A stretch of DNA of 64,000 bases from the NCBI GenBank assembly GCA_037042185.1, contig JAXQJY010000030.1:868001-932000 (forward strand). The letters run 5' to 3'. This DNA comes from Sordariomycetes sp. S80-01Y (Eukaryota > Ascomycota > Sordariomycetes). Under the pieces are notes generated by a model. It made no database searches and was not told where the DNA came from. It saw only the letters and a program-made list of their open reading frames with translations. Shown in pieces: positions 1 through 11,091 of this stretch; position 1 is the stretch's first letter; every line of letters begins with the position of its first letter. The translations under genes and the position numbers were made by a program.

Positions 1-439
1 GGGGAGGAAAGACGGTGTTCGAACGCGTCGTGGTTGGAGGTTGTTGATGCTTGAAATTTACAGTTGGGCGATGGAGCTGTTGTTGCAGGGGAGAGCTCGG
101 GCGAGCCAATCAGCGCGCGCCAATGAGATCCAGCAACGGCCACCTTCATAGGTAGGCAGCTGTTCCCAGGGCCGGTGACGCTTGTGTAAGGGACTTTTCC
201 CATCCTCATTCACTGAGAGAAATAATTGCTCAAGGGAGTGCTACTGCTTCTATTCACAAGTTATGACACGAACTGAATGCCACCGAGTCAATGATGATGT
301 GGGAGCGCGAGGCCGAAGATCAATCATGTTCTTTTGCGTCGAGTCATTACATTATATACTGTAGGGCTGCGCCTACCCATAAACACCATGCTTCCAACCC
401 AGTTTTTCCATGCTAAACCCAGCTGCGGCGATGAAGCTT
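1..439. other. intergenic, no gene seen
   Basis: No frame here resembles a protein. It is the 3' flank of the carbohydrate kinase gene that ends at 440 on the minus strand. The region holds no recognisable RNA gene or repeat. Confidence 0.6.
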
Positions 440-2905
440 TTACTCAGCCTTGCCATTGGCAGCCTCGGCGCCCCAGCTGCCGATAGCCTTGTTGATCTTG
501 CTGCGGTATGACTGCTGGCTCGAGCACATCTCCAGGAAGACCTCATACTTGGCGTCGAACAGCCCGATCTCCGCCTGCTCCTTGCCAGGCTGGACGAGAC
601 GACCAGTCTTGCTCATGCGATCCATGATGCTCCACAAAGTCTCAGCCTCGCGGCCACCGGCCTCGCTGGTGGCGTGGCTGGCAGCCTTGGCACCGAGCAT
701 GGCGGCACCGTGAACGACGGCGGCGTTGACGTACCGCGGAATCAGGACGGGCATCTGGCAGATAGTCGCCATAAGGTCCATGAGGACGGGGTTCTGGCAT
801 TGGGATCCAGACATGAAGATGGAGGAGATCTGGTGGCCGGCCTTGTTCATCTCGTCGATGATCTGGCGGGTCTGCATGGCGATAAACTCCATGGTGGCGT
901 AGTACCACAAGGCCATGTTGTCAGTGCTCTTGTCAGAGTCGATACCGATCATGGAGCCGCGCATGGTGGCGTCGGCAACGGGAGAGCGGTTGCCCCAGAA
1001 GTCACCGTAGAAGAAGTAGTGGCGGCCGAGGTATGAAATGGCAGGGGCGCCAGCCTGCTCGCGCATGTACTCAAGGTGTGCGTTGAGGAAGTCGTACAAG
1101 TGCTTGTCCTCGGCTCTAGCGAGGGCCAAAGTCTCATTGTACGCGGGGTGGATGTCGAGGACATGCCTTAGCAGCTCACCAGTGGCGGACTGGCCACCCT
1201 CGGCGAGCCAGAAGTCTGGCAGCACAACGTCACGGTAAGGACCCCAAACGCCGGGAACGAAGACGGGATCCCTGGACATGGCCAAGTGGCATGTGGAGGT
1301 ACCGGCCACAGCGGCTAAACGGGAGAAGGCCTGCGAGACATCGTTGTTGGGGACGCTGCTGTCCAGCTCGTCCTCGGTGAGCTCAACCTTGGCACCGACA
1401 GTACCAATCCAGCCGGCGTAGGCGTCAATCACACCACTTCCAACGGGGATGCCCTGGGGCAGACCGAGCTGGAGGGCCGCGTTGCGGCTCAGGGTGCCGA
1501 TGTAGTCACCAGCAGAAGCGTAGGTGCCATTCTGCAGACGATCGGTTAGTAAATCCCATTACAACGTTCTCTGCAGACGCGCGGACATTTTGCCCCTGGT
1601 CTCAATGGCCTGGATCCCCGAATGCGGGGAAGTCGGTGGAGGGGGCGTGTGCTTCACCGAAAGCGGCCAAAAAAAAAAGACCAGGGGTCGAATTGAGGGG
1701 GAACGAGGGCCATGAACTCACCACTCCGTCAACGCCACCCATGCGCTCAAAGTTGTTCTTGGTCAAATCTCCCAGACCAATCTCGTTGAAGAAGTCCTCT
1801 TGCCAACCCTTCTCGCTGCCATCAACACCAATGGGAACGTAGCCCTGCTTGCACACGGTGCTGCAGAAGCTGCGGGTCTCACCGCCGGTGGCGAGATGGG
1901 TGAGAGCATCGGTCAAATCGTAGAACTTGCACTTGTCGAACTTGTCGGCAGACATGTTGTTCTTGAGCCAGAGCGCCTTGGGGATCTCCATCTCAATGCT
2001 CATGCGGCCACCAACGTACTTCAACAGCTTGTGCTGAGTGTTGTTGATCTTGGTCGTCTCATCGACGGGACGGTGGTCGAGCCACAGAATGACATTTCGG
2101 TCGTTGCCATCGTTCTCGAAGTCGGGGCCCGTAACGGTGACGGGCTCATCGGTCTCGGTGTTGAACACGGCCAAGGAGCAGGTGGCGTCGAAGCCAATGC
2201 CCTTGATCTTGTTGGGATCGACGGTGGACTCTGTGACTACGCGGCGCACGCAGTCGCAGATGCAGTGCCAGATGTTGGTTGTGGACTGCTCATAGTAGCC
2301 AGTCTCGGGCTGCCAGAGCTTGATCTCCTCGGAGGCGAGAGCCTTGATGTCTCCAGTCTCGTCGATAATGCAAGCGCGAGCAGAGCCGGTACCAACATCA
2401 ACACCAATGTAGTGGTCCTAACGGGGATTGTCAGTTATGGTGTTCGCGAGTAGATGGGACATGGCGCAGTCCGCGAACCCGGCGACGAGCGAGTTCGGAT
2501 TGGGCGGCGGGGTCCCGAGAATGGGGGCATTCCATACCAGAAAGTGAGGGGGCCTGGGTTCCATTGGAGGCAACGGTAAGCACAGAGCTATTATAAAGTT
2601 TGTAAAGTGAGGGTGTAGAGAAGATGAAGGCACGAAATAGGTCGAGCGCAACAATTAAATAATAGGTTGCAGCGGGCGGTCAAGCAGCTCAAGGAAGCAG
2701 AGAACACAGCTGGTAACAGCCAGGAATGGAGTTGCAGTGTCAGACGAAAGCGGCAGAGCAGTTAGGACTGTCTCGAAACCACAACGCACACGACTCTAAC
2801 ATGCAAATGGCAAAAGTTCGATGGGCAGAAGGGGGAATATTCAGAGGAGGGGGGAACAGAAACTCACTCCATGGCCCGGATGGGCTTGTTATACTCGTAA
2901 GCCAT
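440..2905 (-). CDS. FGGY-family carbohydrate kinase, probable D-ribulokinase (YDR109C/FGGY-like)
   Basis: This is probably an ATP-dependent sugar kinase phosphorylating D-ribulose in the cytosol, as known for human FGGY and yeast YDR109C. Two exons are firm: 2417-1722 and 1531-440, joined in phase 0 across a 190-bp intron (donor GTGAGT, branch ACTAAC, acceptor TGCAG). They encode about 595 residues, close to the family's usual 550-600. The N-terminus carries the phosphate-binding motif GVDVGTGSARA, followed by DATCSLAV, the TCSL-type signature of the ribulokinase branch. The C-terminal half holds the FGGY_C region (SGSQCQNP, HGAAMLGA). A likely first exon starts at ATG 2905 (MAYEYNKPIRAM), but its obvious donor (GTGAGT at 2880) is phase 2 while exon 2 begins in phase 0. 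The extreme 5' end is therefore unresolved. Substrate is inferred from family. Confidence 0.85.
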
Positions 2906-3556
2906 GGTAGTACTGTGGACCGGTATAGATCGGCGTGTGCTTAGCTACTAAGCTTCCAGCTCCAAGCTTCCGAGTTCCAGAGAGACAGGGGTCTGCTCGC
3001 AGACACGGGGTCGGGAACAGCAAATGGGCTGCTGCACACGGGTGCGGACAGGTCGGGGAGTGCGAACTGCGGACAGCGGACAGCAGACAGCAGACAGCGA
3101 CTGCGGACTGGAGCGCGTCGAGGGTCGAGGGCCGAGCGTCGCGGGCAGTGTCTCAGGGCAGGCTGCCGGAATTCGCGGTCGCCGTTGGTCGGGCGATCTC
3201 TGGAGCGTGGGAGGTTGTTGGGGGAGCTGCAGGACAAGGGGCCAGAAGGGGTGTGGCTTGCTCGTGGAGGGAGGTCTAGACGAAAGTCAAAAGATGAGAA
3301 GAGACAAGGAAGCAGCCCAAAGGCAACAGCTCGACCGGAGCTTAAGTCCTCTGGCTACGGCAGTTCCACTTTTGCATCATGCACCCCACCTTGCAAAGAT
3401 ATTTTATTCTGTCGCTTCCGGACCCTCAAAACTGTGGATGAAACCCACTCGCCTGCACCGGCCTGCACCGCGTTCGGGGTCCTCGACGGTCACGACTCAG
3501 CTGCGCATGCAGCACTGCTCTACCGTCCACCGTATTGAAGCATCGTGAGAGTCTCC
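2906..3556. other. intergenic, kinase promoter side
   Basis: Contains the upstream region of the minus-strand kinase and the 3' flank of the acetyltransferase. Open frames here are low-complexity and unconvincing. A short 7-bp tandem repeat lies at 3071-3098. Confidence 0.5.
3071..3098. repeat. 7-bp tandem repeat, four copies
   Basis: Four head-to-tail heptamers (two GGACAGC, then two AGACAGC) lie about 165 bp upstream of the kinase start. It is a simple-sequence repeat with no known role. Confidence 0.7.
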
Positions 3557-4204
3557 TCAGACTTCTCTCTGCCCTCGCTGGCCACCTGCCAGCCTCTCCA
3601 GCTTCTCGCCCGCCACCTTGAGCACCACCAGCTCCTCGAGCCTCTCCGCACCCAGTCCGCCGTAAAACCTCAAGGCCGCATCGTTGTCCCGATAGCACAT
3701 CCACTCAAGCTTGCCACAGTCCAGCGCTCGCGCCTCCCTCGCCGTCGCCTCCATCAGGAGCCGTCCGTAGCCCCGCCCCCGGTACTCGTCCGCCACGAAT
3801 ATGTCCTCGAGGCAGAGTCCCGCTTGCGCTCGCCACGTCGAGTATGTCTTGAAGTAGATGGCGAAGCCGGCGGGTCGGCCTTCAGGTGCGACTAGGAGGA
3901 GGCAGTAGGCTACGCGCGAGGGCGATGGCTCCGACAAGTCTGAGAAGTGGATGGTCTGCAGCAGGGAGTCTTCGTTTGCCTCGACGTGCAGACTCGGGTC
4001 TTGTAGCGAGGCTGTGGTCTGGATGAAGGAGAGGATCGTGGGTATATCTGTGGTGGTGAGTATGGTGGGTGTCTTAGCGATGGAGGGGTAATTCACCCTG
4101 TCGCCTCGCCTGGCGGATTGTTGGTACTGCCTCTGCCATTTTCGCCGTTGCTGCAAATCAATTGGCGTCGTAGGAAGGCTGAATGTCTTGTCAGAGGCCT
4201 TCAT
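3557..4204 (-). CDS. GNAT N-acetyltransferase, diamine/spermidine acetyltransferase-like
   Basis: A single-exon 215-residue protein. The GNAT fold occupies about residues 45-200. Motif A, which binds acetyl-CoA, is clear at about 137-152 (EDIFVADEYRGRGYGRLLM, with the R-G-x-G-Y/K-G loop). It is followed by the motif B strand and helix, EWMCYRDNDAALRFY. The GLCLEDIFV...RGRGYG and N-x-x-A-x-x-F-Y layout resembles spermidine/spermine (SSAT-type) acetyltransferases. The extra N-terminal 40 residues are basic and glutamine-rich, without an obvious targeting signal. The reaction would be acetyl transfer from acetyl-CoA to a primary amine. The substrate could equally be another small amine, a thialysine or a drug-like molecule, so the specific activity is only an inference. 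Confidence 0.85.
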   Translation of the reverse strand: MKASDKTFSLPTTPIDLQQRRKWQRQYQQSARRGDRVNYPSIAKTPTILTTTDIPTILSFIQTTASLQDPSLHVEANEDSLLQTIHFSDLSEPSPSRVAYCLLLVAPEGRPAGFAIYFKTYSTWRAQAGLCLEDIFVADEYRGRGYGRLLMEATAREARALDCGKLEWMCYRDNDAALRFYGGLGAERLEELVVLKVAGEKLERLAGGQRGQREV

Positions 4205-6264
4205 TGCGTCTTATAGTCGTCGACCCGACCTTCCATCTCACGCTGGGCGCGCCCTATGGGTAGCTCGTCCTGAATGCGTCCCCTCAGTCCCATCCCTGAG
4301 CCCTCAAGACCACCACTTCAACCCATAGATATCCTCAGAAGCGGACATCGTATCTTCTGATTCCAATTGACACACTCGTCCTCTACCACGTCCGTCAGAA
4401 CTTACCGAATTCCAGCCTCGGACTCGCAAGCAGCCTTCTTGGCGGTGGACAAATTAAATCAGTGATCGCCCACCGTCTCCGGTTGCGGAGAAGCGTGGAC
4501 CCCTACCGTTTGCCCCTTGCCACTCCATGTCATATGCGGGTCGCCCCAACACCGCCTCCCGCAATGCGGTGGGGCATCTTTCCTGCAGGAGAAGAGAACC
4601 GAAGGCCGGTAAGGGAAAAAGACGAGTGTGAAATCTCACGATGGTGCTGCCTCACCGTCTCGAGGGTCGCCTCCAAGCCTCCTCACCGATTTTGCGTTTC
4701 ACCACCCCCCCATGCTAGCTGTGACTCCTGCTGCGTGGGGGACTGCATTAGTCTGGAAGAGAGAACACCTTCAACAAGAGGTGCGGTGTCACAATTTAAA
4801 GTCACGAGCAATTAATCCTAGACCGCAACCGATGAAATCCTTGGGGAAGGGCAACGAGAACGAGAACGTGCTGGCCCTTTGCATCCCGCCCATCGCAACG
4901 CCACCGCCCACAGCGTGCTAGCATGGTTGGCTACGTTAGTGTTAGTTGGCTAGATCGACATGCGGTGACCGCAAGCTCCTCCCACCTTGATGATGCTCAT
5001 CACTCACCGTCCGACACGCTCAACAACTCCAGCGTTTCCTGCATCGTGGCCCGCCTCTACCGTTTCCTTATCTGCCCCTCACCCCTCCATCGCCTCAGAC
5101 TTGGTTTAATGACCAATAATTACTTTGCAAAACTTTTCATCAGTCAACTGACCATGGACCATTCGATCCTTTGAATGGTAGAGAGTCCTTGTCCGATTTT
5201 AGATTTAGGCAGCCACGGAACTTGTGAGATTTTCTCGAGACGGAGTTTCTCGAAGTTTGCGTGGCTACCGAGTCGATAGCCTCGCAGCCAAGGACTCTAT
5301 TTTCAAAATGCTATGCATGCATTGAATTGCCGGGTGTCCCAATGATCGAAAACAGCATGCATTTCAATGTTCGACCTACATGGCGGCCTGGCAGTGGTTG
5401 TTAGTAGATTGTTAAGTGACTCCACAGACGATCCGACTGAGCCTTGTCCTTAGCCCCACCAGCGTGGTGTGGTTTGCTTACCATAGAAGCAGAATGGGGC
5501 TCAGGGGCTGGAGTCAGTTTTGGTCCCCGCCCTCACTACGTCTGAGGATCACAACATCGAATATAACCTGTTGAGAGCTGACCTCAATGATGCAAAGACC
5601 ACACAGATTGGTCTGGATGGCAATAACAACTTGGTCTGCTTGTATCTGGAATCTCCCCAACCGTTGCTCACTTTATCAACGTCGGGATTTGACCACTAGT
5701 TACATTCATCCTATTATGGTGAATATTATCCTTCTCACGTGTCTCACATATGTCTTTACTGTTGTAGTGCATGGTACCACGCCGTCGTCATTCCAATTGG
5801 GTTCTACGGAACTCACTACATGACATTCTGCGTGCCCAGCACGATGCCTTCAACCTTGATCTCAACACCGGCGGGAGCAACGATGACCAAGTTTGAAGCT
5901 CGAGAAAGATTCTTGTCGAGTGCTAGAGGAGCAACGACGAGGTAAATGAGCTGACGGAGTTCCAGCAAGAATAACAAGACTTCTGAAAAGCACTACAACT
6001 GAGCAATCACGAAAGCTTTTGGTACCCTTAATCGAAAACAAATAAGACAATTTTCACTCTGATACAAAGAGGCAGACTAGCACTCGAAGCACTTAGCATA
6101 GCCAGGATGGCTTCTTCAGCTTGTACAGTTGAAGTTTGATTGGATTTATCAATGTCCTTGTCTAGGTGTTAACTACACCTCACCTCACAACGCGACTGCC
6201 CCAGCTTGTATGCTCAAGAAATTTTTGCAGTAGCTTTCGATCCAGCATCACTAGTAAGTTCTGT
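4205..6264. other. gene-poor interval
   Basis: About 2 kb with no convincing gene, becoming AT-richer after about 5.1 kb. It contains an imperfect palindrome at 5182-5298 and a 60-codon minus-strand open frame without a start codon that ends at 5816. Confidence 0.5.
5182..5298. repeat. imperfect inverted repeat
   Basis: The outer arms AGAGTCCTTG (5182-5191) and CAAGGACTCT (5289-5298) are exact reverse complements. A second nested pair, AGCCACG (5211-5217) and CGTGGCT (5260-5266), is also exact. The core holds two TTTCTCGA copies. The layout suggests a hairpin-forming or miniature-element relic, but no target-site duplication was established. Confidence 0.55.
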
Positions 6265-6569
6265 TTAATAGTCCTATTAGGAGGGTTTTGTTAGACACCG
6301 AAAGAGAAGTGGAGAGGTAGACTTACACAACGGGGGACCGGTCCGCCAGCGCAAGATTTCTGCATCGTATCAGGCACTGTATTTCAAGTATTTGGGATTT
6401 CGTCACATACGCTGCAACAGTCAGAGTCCTTCTTGCAATGACTGCCACCAGCCTTGCATCGGGCCTCGAGGTGAACGAGGGTGTCGTCGTTGTCGTTGTT
6501 GTTGCTGACGGCGGGAGATGCAGCTGCAAAGGCAGCAAAGAGCGCGGTGACGACCAGAGACGGCTTCAT
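6265..6569 (-). CDS. small secreted cysteine-rich protein with a cystine-knot-like pattern
   Basis: The gene has three exons, 6569-6411, 6359-6327 and 6273-6265. The introns are 51 bp (GTATGT...ATGCAG) and 53 bp (GTAAGT...CTAAC...TAATAG), and all junctions are in phase. The product is 66 residues. A typical signal peptide (about 1-18, MKPSLVVTALFAAFAAAS) precedes an Asn/Asp-rich spacer and a C-terminal domain of about 28 residues with exactly six cysteines, spaced C-x6-C-x5-C-C-x3-C-x7-C. That is the classic inhibitor-cystine-knot spacing. The protein would be exported and disulfide-bonded, perhaps as an effector, antimicrobial or inhibitor. No homologue was recognised by name. Without splicing, the frame stops shortly after the CC pair, so a one-exon annotation would miss two cysteines. 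Confidence 0.72.
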
Positions 6570-8425
6570 AGTTGCGGTAATACAAGATTAGGATTGATTT
6601 TTGTCTGAAAGTGGGTAGAGAGTTGAGTTGGTAGTGCGACTGAACACCAGGGCAGGCGAGCTTTTTATACTTTGCAATCTCCTGGATCCTACGTCTGGCT
6701 CACGAGGTGTTATGGGTACATTGGCATCCGAAATCACTCCGTGAAAATCGTGCTCTCTATACATAGGGTTGGGAGCGAGACAAAGGTTCCTTGCAGGACT
6801 CAGTGGATGACATACAAAAGTACATTACAAAATTCAGGAGACTCGATGACCACACTGCTTTGCGTACCAGGTATCAAGTCACCACAGTGGACATGACCAG
6901 TCTACTCTATTCCCATCTTACAGCCATCACCTGTGATGCTGTATTCTCCGACGAGAACGTGGATAGCTTTGGGACCTTCAGATCGCTCGAGTGTGACTGT
7001 GCAAACCCAGGCCATTTTTGTTGATCTACAGCCCTCTTTAGACGGCATCTTTGGAAAAGAGTAAGACACATCCTTGGGAGCCTTCAACACCTTTCGTCTG
7101 GGCTGAACGTCATGAAGATGTCTGCGAGATTCTCAAGCCGGTGGATCTCACAGCAAGGAACTTAAGAGGAAGGTCAACGATGCAAGGCGCCAAGACTTGC
7201 AATTGGCCAACGAACCAAAAGTGTGGGAATAGTTCGTTCGTTCCTTGAACTAACAAGTATTGTGCGTGCAGGCTGAAGCTCACGGCGTTGCATGATCAGC
7301 AGATAGGTGGCTACGGCCCCTTTTCTTGGGCTCTGCGCGAGCTGAACACGAGGTCAGTGGCACCATGAAGACTAGGTCCAGGCTTGAAAATAGGGTTTTT
7401 CCAAGGTCTTAGGCAAACCAATAGTTCCGCATATGTGGGTTCCTGCATGACATCTAGGTTGGGAGGTGGCCTACTTCCGAAACCAACCACCCGAATTCTG
7501 TCAGAAGCGTATACAGTTACTATAATAAGATAATGTCGAGGGAACGGTGTTTCCCGTAGGAAAAATGCCTTGAGTCTTCTGCTCTGGTCTATCTAATAGC
7601 CAAATAATCTGACGACTAGGATAATCGATGTTCGGCCTCATCCGAAACTCATTACTGCCATGGCATACGAACAACCAACAGCGTCACATTCCTGCAATGT
7701 CGATCAAGGAGAACCAACAGCGTCATTTTGCCGAGATTCCGATCGAAGAGAACCAACAGCGTTACATTATTACAGCTTAAAGAAGAGCCAACCGATATGT
7801 TACCTAACGGAGTGAGGCATTTGAAGCTTTCGGGCTACTGTCATGTTCACGGTCAACTGTGTCAAGACGCGGACGTCAGCTGCGGCGCATGCTCTGTAAG
7901 TAGATGGAGTTCACCCTTAGGAATAACGTGGTCAATTTAATATGAAGAAGACGTGGTATGGAAAACAGCACAACCAAATATAGCCTCCCCTCTTTGGTGA
8001 GGCTTTTGATCTTGCTGGCGCTATATCGGCGGCTAGCGAAAATGCGCCGTCCGCTATGAGTCAACATCGTAAGGCCAGAAGCAATAACCGAGGAAATTGC
8101 TTCACAAGGATGTAACTGGAGCGAATAGAGATATACCCAGCCTTCGAGTGACGAAATCCTCAGCAGCTGTGCGTTCAGAGTAACCCCAAATTCGACTTGG
8201 TATTGTCGAGGGTTCTTTATGGTACGCGTCGGTTCTCTTTCTCCTTTCCAGTTCCCAATAGAGTCCATATTCAAACTGGAAATTTGACACGAAGCATGGT
8301 ATTTCAATCTTCGCGTGAATTCGAGGCCTTCTATGGGTTACATAGTCCCCATTTCACAGACTCCTTCCGGGTTACGCTGTCGCCCACACGCCCGCAGACA
8401 TCGTCTTCATTTTTCTACGACAAAA
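6570..8425. other. gene-poor, AT-richer interval
   Basis: No gene could be supported. Short frames, such as a minus one at 6902-7090 and one around 7876-8307, have no recognisable domain. A 39-bp tandem repeat is at 7673-7770. The stretch may hold decayed coding sequence. Confidence 0.45.
7673..7770. repeat. 39-bp tandem repeat, two and a half copies
   Basis: Copies begin at 7673, 7712 and 7751, exactly 39 bp apart. Each opens with AACCAACAGCGT and keeps a second block around CGATCAAG/CGATCGAAG. Because 39 is a multiple of three, each copy translates to a 13-residue unit (core NQQRH) in one open frame. It may be a remnant of a repeat protein or simply a minisatellite. Confidence 0.65.
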
Positions 8426-10056
8426 TCAACAAATCCTATTAGCCATGTTGGTTCCAAACCCATACTTCACCACACTGCCCCCAAGCCCCACGAACAGGTC
8501 CCCCTCCTTCGTCCCAAAGGCAACCCTCCTCACCACTCCCGCTCCGCCGCCGCCGCCGCCAATCTCACCCAGCACCGGACAGGCAACTTCCCTCCCGCTA
8601 CCCAACGAAAACACCTTTACCTTCCCGTCATCCTGCGCCGCAACAGCTGTCCGCCCGTCAGGGCTGACGTCGAGCCCCAGATCAAAGCGCGCCTCGTTCT
8701 TGTGCGTCGGGAAGGTGAGCAGCGGCGCAGAGTGGTAGGCGCCCGCGACGGGCCGGTCCTTGACGAAGCGGATGTCATAGAGCGCCATCTTAGATCGGGG
8801 CCCGGCAGCGAGGAGCTGGTGTTCGTTGACGAACTTGAGGTTCGACACTGGGCTGCCGTGGAGGATTGCCCCTTTCTGCTCGGAGCCCTGCTTTTCATTC
8901 TTGCGCCTGGGGGTGTCGCCCCGTGAGCCGCCCCTGGGGTCAAAAGAGCTTATGTTGGGGCTCCTTCCGCCGGCAAAGACCAGACTGCTGCCTTCAACGG
9001 GCTGGAAGTCGATAGCAAAGATCTCGGAGCATATCCTGGTATCGGAGTCGCAGCGAACATGAAGGCCACTCCAGTCCCAAGGTTCAGAGGGGACAGGCAC
9101 TATCCCGTGGTCCGTGCCCAGGAAGGCCAAGGTCCCTTCGTGTCCGTAGGTGCGCGGGACAAGAGCAAAGGTATTCACAGACCACGTCGCGAAGTTACGA
9201 CGAGGGGGGTGGCTTTGAAACACATGTCCTGGCTGCGGGCGGACCTCTGGGGTTTGTATTCAGCAAGCTGTCAGGTGATTTGACTCTGATCTTCAGCGAC
9301 GTACCTTCCAGTAGAACATCCCACCTGTGTAACGTGACCACGTTATCCGGATTATCGTAGTAAAGGGAGGAGAATCGTGGGTGGTCATCAGGCCTCTTCG
9401 ATGTGACAAATAGCTGTTTGCGATGCGAGTCGTACACGAGACATGATACCAGACCTGCAACTCCAGACTGGTGTTCTTCGAAGAGTAAGTCCCCCCCCAA
9501 TGGGGCGTGGAGTGTATTGTTGACCTCGATGTAGCCGTTGTCGTCGGTCTGAACGATGTGACGTTGGACTGTCACGCTGTCGTTGGCTATACGCACGTGC
9601 TGGTTAGCGGACAGCGAGGGATGATAAGGCTGCAAGCAACTCACCAGCCCACATGACACCCTTGTCGCCCCTTTCCTCAACCCACCAAGTTCCCAGATTG
9701 ACCCCATCGCCCCTATCATCATAGAACCTCACTCTGCCTTTCTCCTCCAAGCCCATCGCCCAGCTCTCGCTCTTGACATCGCCCTCCGTCCCTCCAGCTC
9801 TGCTGCCGCCGTTGGTCTGCACGTCCAAACACCCCGAAAAGGTCCACAAGTCGTGCACACGCGACCGCTTGACGTGATTCCTGGTCTGATGCTTCCGCCT
9901 CTGTGCCTTTTTGGCGGTCACGGCCTCGCTCCGTCGACGTTTGACGGCTGTGGCGGTCCAGGGGCTTGAAGGGGATGAGGCGGCAGAGTTCGGCTGAACT
10001 TTGAAGTAGCGGTTCTTGATGGCATCAAAGTAGAAGCCCGGAATGTTGGGTGGCAT
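8426..10056 (-). CDS. WD40 protein, DCAF4-like (DDB1-CUL4 associated factor 4)
   Basis: The gene has three exons, 10056-9645, 9586-9305 and 9246-8426, with two 58-bp introns (donors GTGAGT and GTACGT; acceptors ATAG and CCCAG). All junctions are in phase, giving 504 residues. The start IPGFYFDAIKNRYFKV matches the conserved N-terminal box of DCAF4/WDR21 proteins, which serve as substrate receptors of the CUL4-DDB1 ubiquitin ligase. A basic, NLS-like stretch follows (about 40-65). The rest reads as degenerate WD40 blades (for example LLAAGPRSKMALYDIRFV and DVSPDGRTAVAAQDDGKVKVFSLGSG). The likely role is nuclear protein turnover. The family call rests on the N-terminal box plus the WD40 pattern. 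Confidence 0.75.
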
Positions 10057-11091
10057 GGTTGCGATAATATCCCCGAAGAGTAATGCCGCGCTGGGTGGTG
10101 AAACAACGACTTGGCAAGGTTGGCAGATTAGATGCGATGACAGATGATGAGGCCGGTGGTCGGTTGTCTTGTAAGAAGGCTCGACGTCACAGGCGCAAAA
10201 TCTCTTCGAGAATGATTAGGTCGAATTTTGGGACACGCCTATTGCGGTGGGCGCAACCTCAAGGCTAAGATTCGTGAGCGTCCCGTAATGGTTGATCAGC
10301 GAGGCTTTAATGCCAGTGTCACCTTAGGTTTCGATCAACAAAGTACGTTGTCAAATCTGATGGTGGTCGGATGTCGCTGCCGTGGGGTGCGGCTTCTGAT
10401 TGCTCGGTCCAGACTACACGCAGACGACATACTCCAAGCGAGATTGGGATTATGCTCGACCAATATGCTTGGTTCAATCTTTGGAAGCCATAAATAGTAT
10501 CTGCTAACATGCATGCTGGAGCTTGGCCTATACCTCGCCGGCCTCAGTCTACGTTCGGAACTACGCATTTTGCTTGTCCCATGGCCCACAGGCTGACTGC
10601 TTCTCATATTGGGGCCAACCTCAGGAGCTTTAGCTTTCCCAATACGCATCAGACCGCGCGACGCGTATCCCTTGAGCCAAAGCCTATACAAGGCGATCGG
10701 CCCTTCTAGAGTACACCAAAATCTTAGGAGTCTTACTTTCTCTCATGATTCGGGGATCCTTCGGCGGAAGTCAAATTCTCGTATCACGTGACATCCTGGA
10801 AAGGCTGCACCTAAACATCGTGTGAGCCAAGACCCAGGCTTTGCTGTTGCTAAGAGCGGTCGCCCCTATGGTCCGGGGAACCATGCTCAATGACTTCACG
10901 GCAGGACGCTGACATTTATTATTTTTTTGTATTGTGCATTAATAGTCTAAAAGACATCTAGGTGTGACAAGTGTCAACCACCAGCGACTCCAGACGCTTC
11001 CCAACCAATTGTACGGGTCTTTACGGTGCAAATTTGGACATTATGAAAGGAAAACGGCCGATAGTGAAAGCCACGAGGGGTATGTAAATGT
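10057..11091. other. intergenic, no gene seen
   Basis: This is the upstream region of the WD40 gene and the 3' flank of PMA1. It includes an A/T-rich stretch at about 10915-10950 that may serve 3'-end formation of PMA1. No gene is supported. Confidence 0.5.

Noticed and set aside
5816-5998. Minus-strand 60-codon open frame ending NLVIVAPAGVEIKVEGIVLG...
   Set aside because: The composition is protein-like, but there is no start codon and no clear upstream exon. It was not recognised, so it is left as a possible gene remnant only.
6902-7090. Minus-strand 62-codon frame and nearby plus-strand fragments
   Set aside because: No signal peptide, domain or coherent exon structure could be found.
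7876-8307. Minus-strand 143-codon frame beside the WD40 gene
   Set aside because: No domain or homologue recognised; an overlapping frame is equally open.
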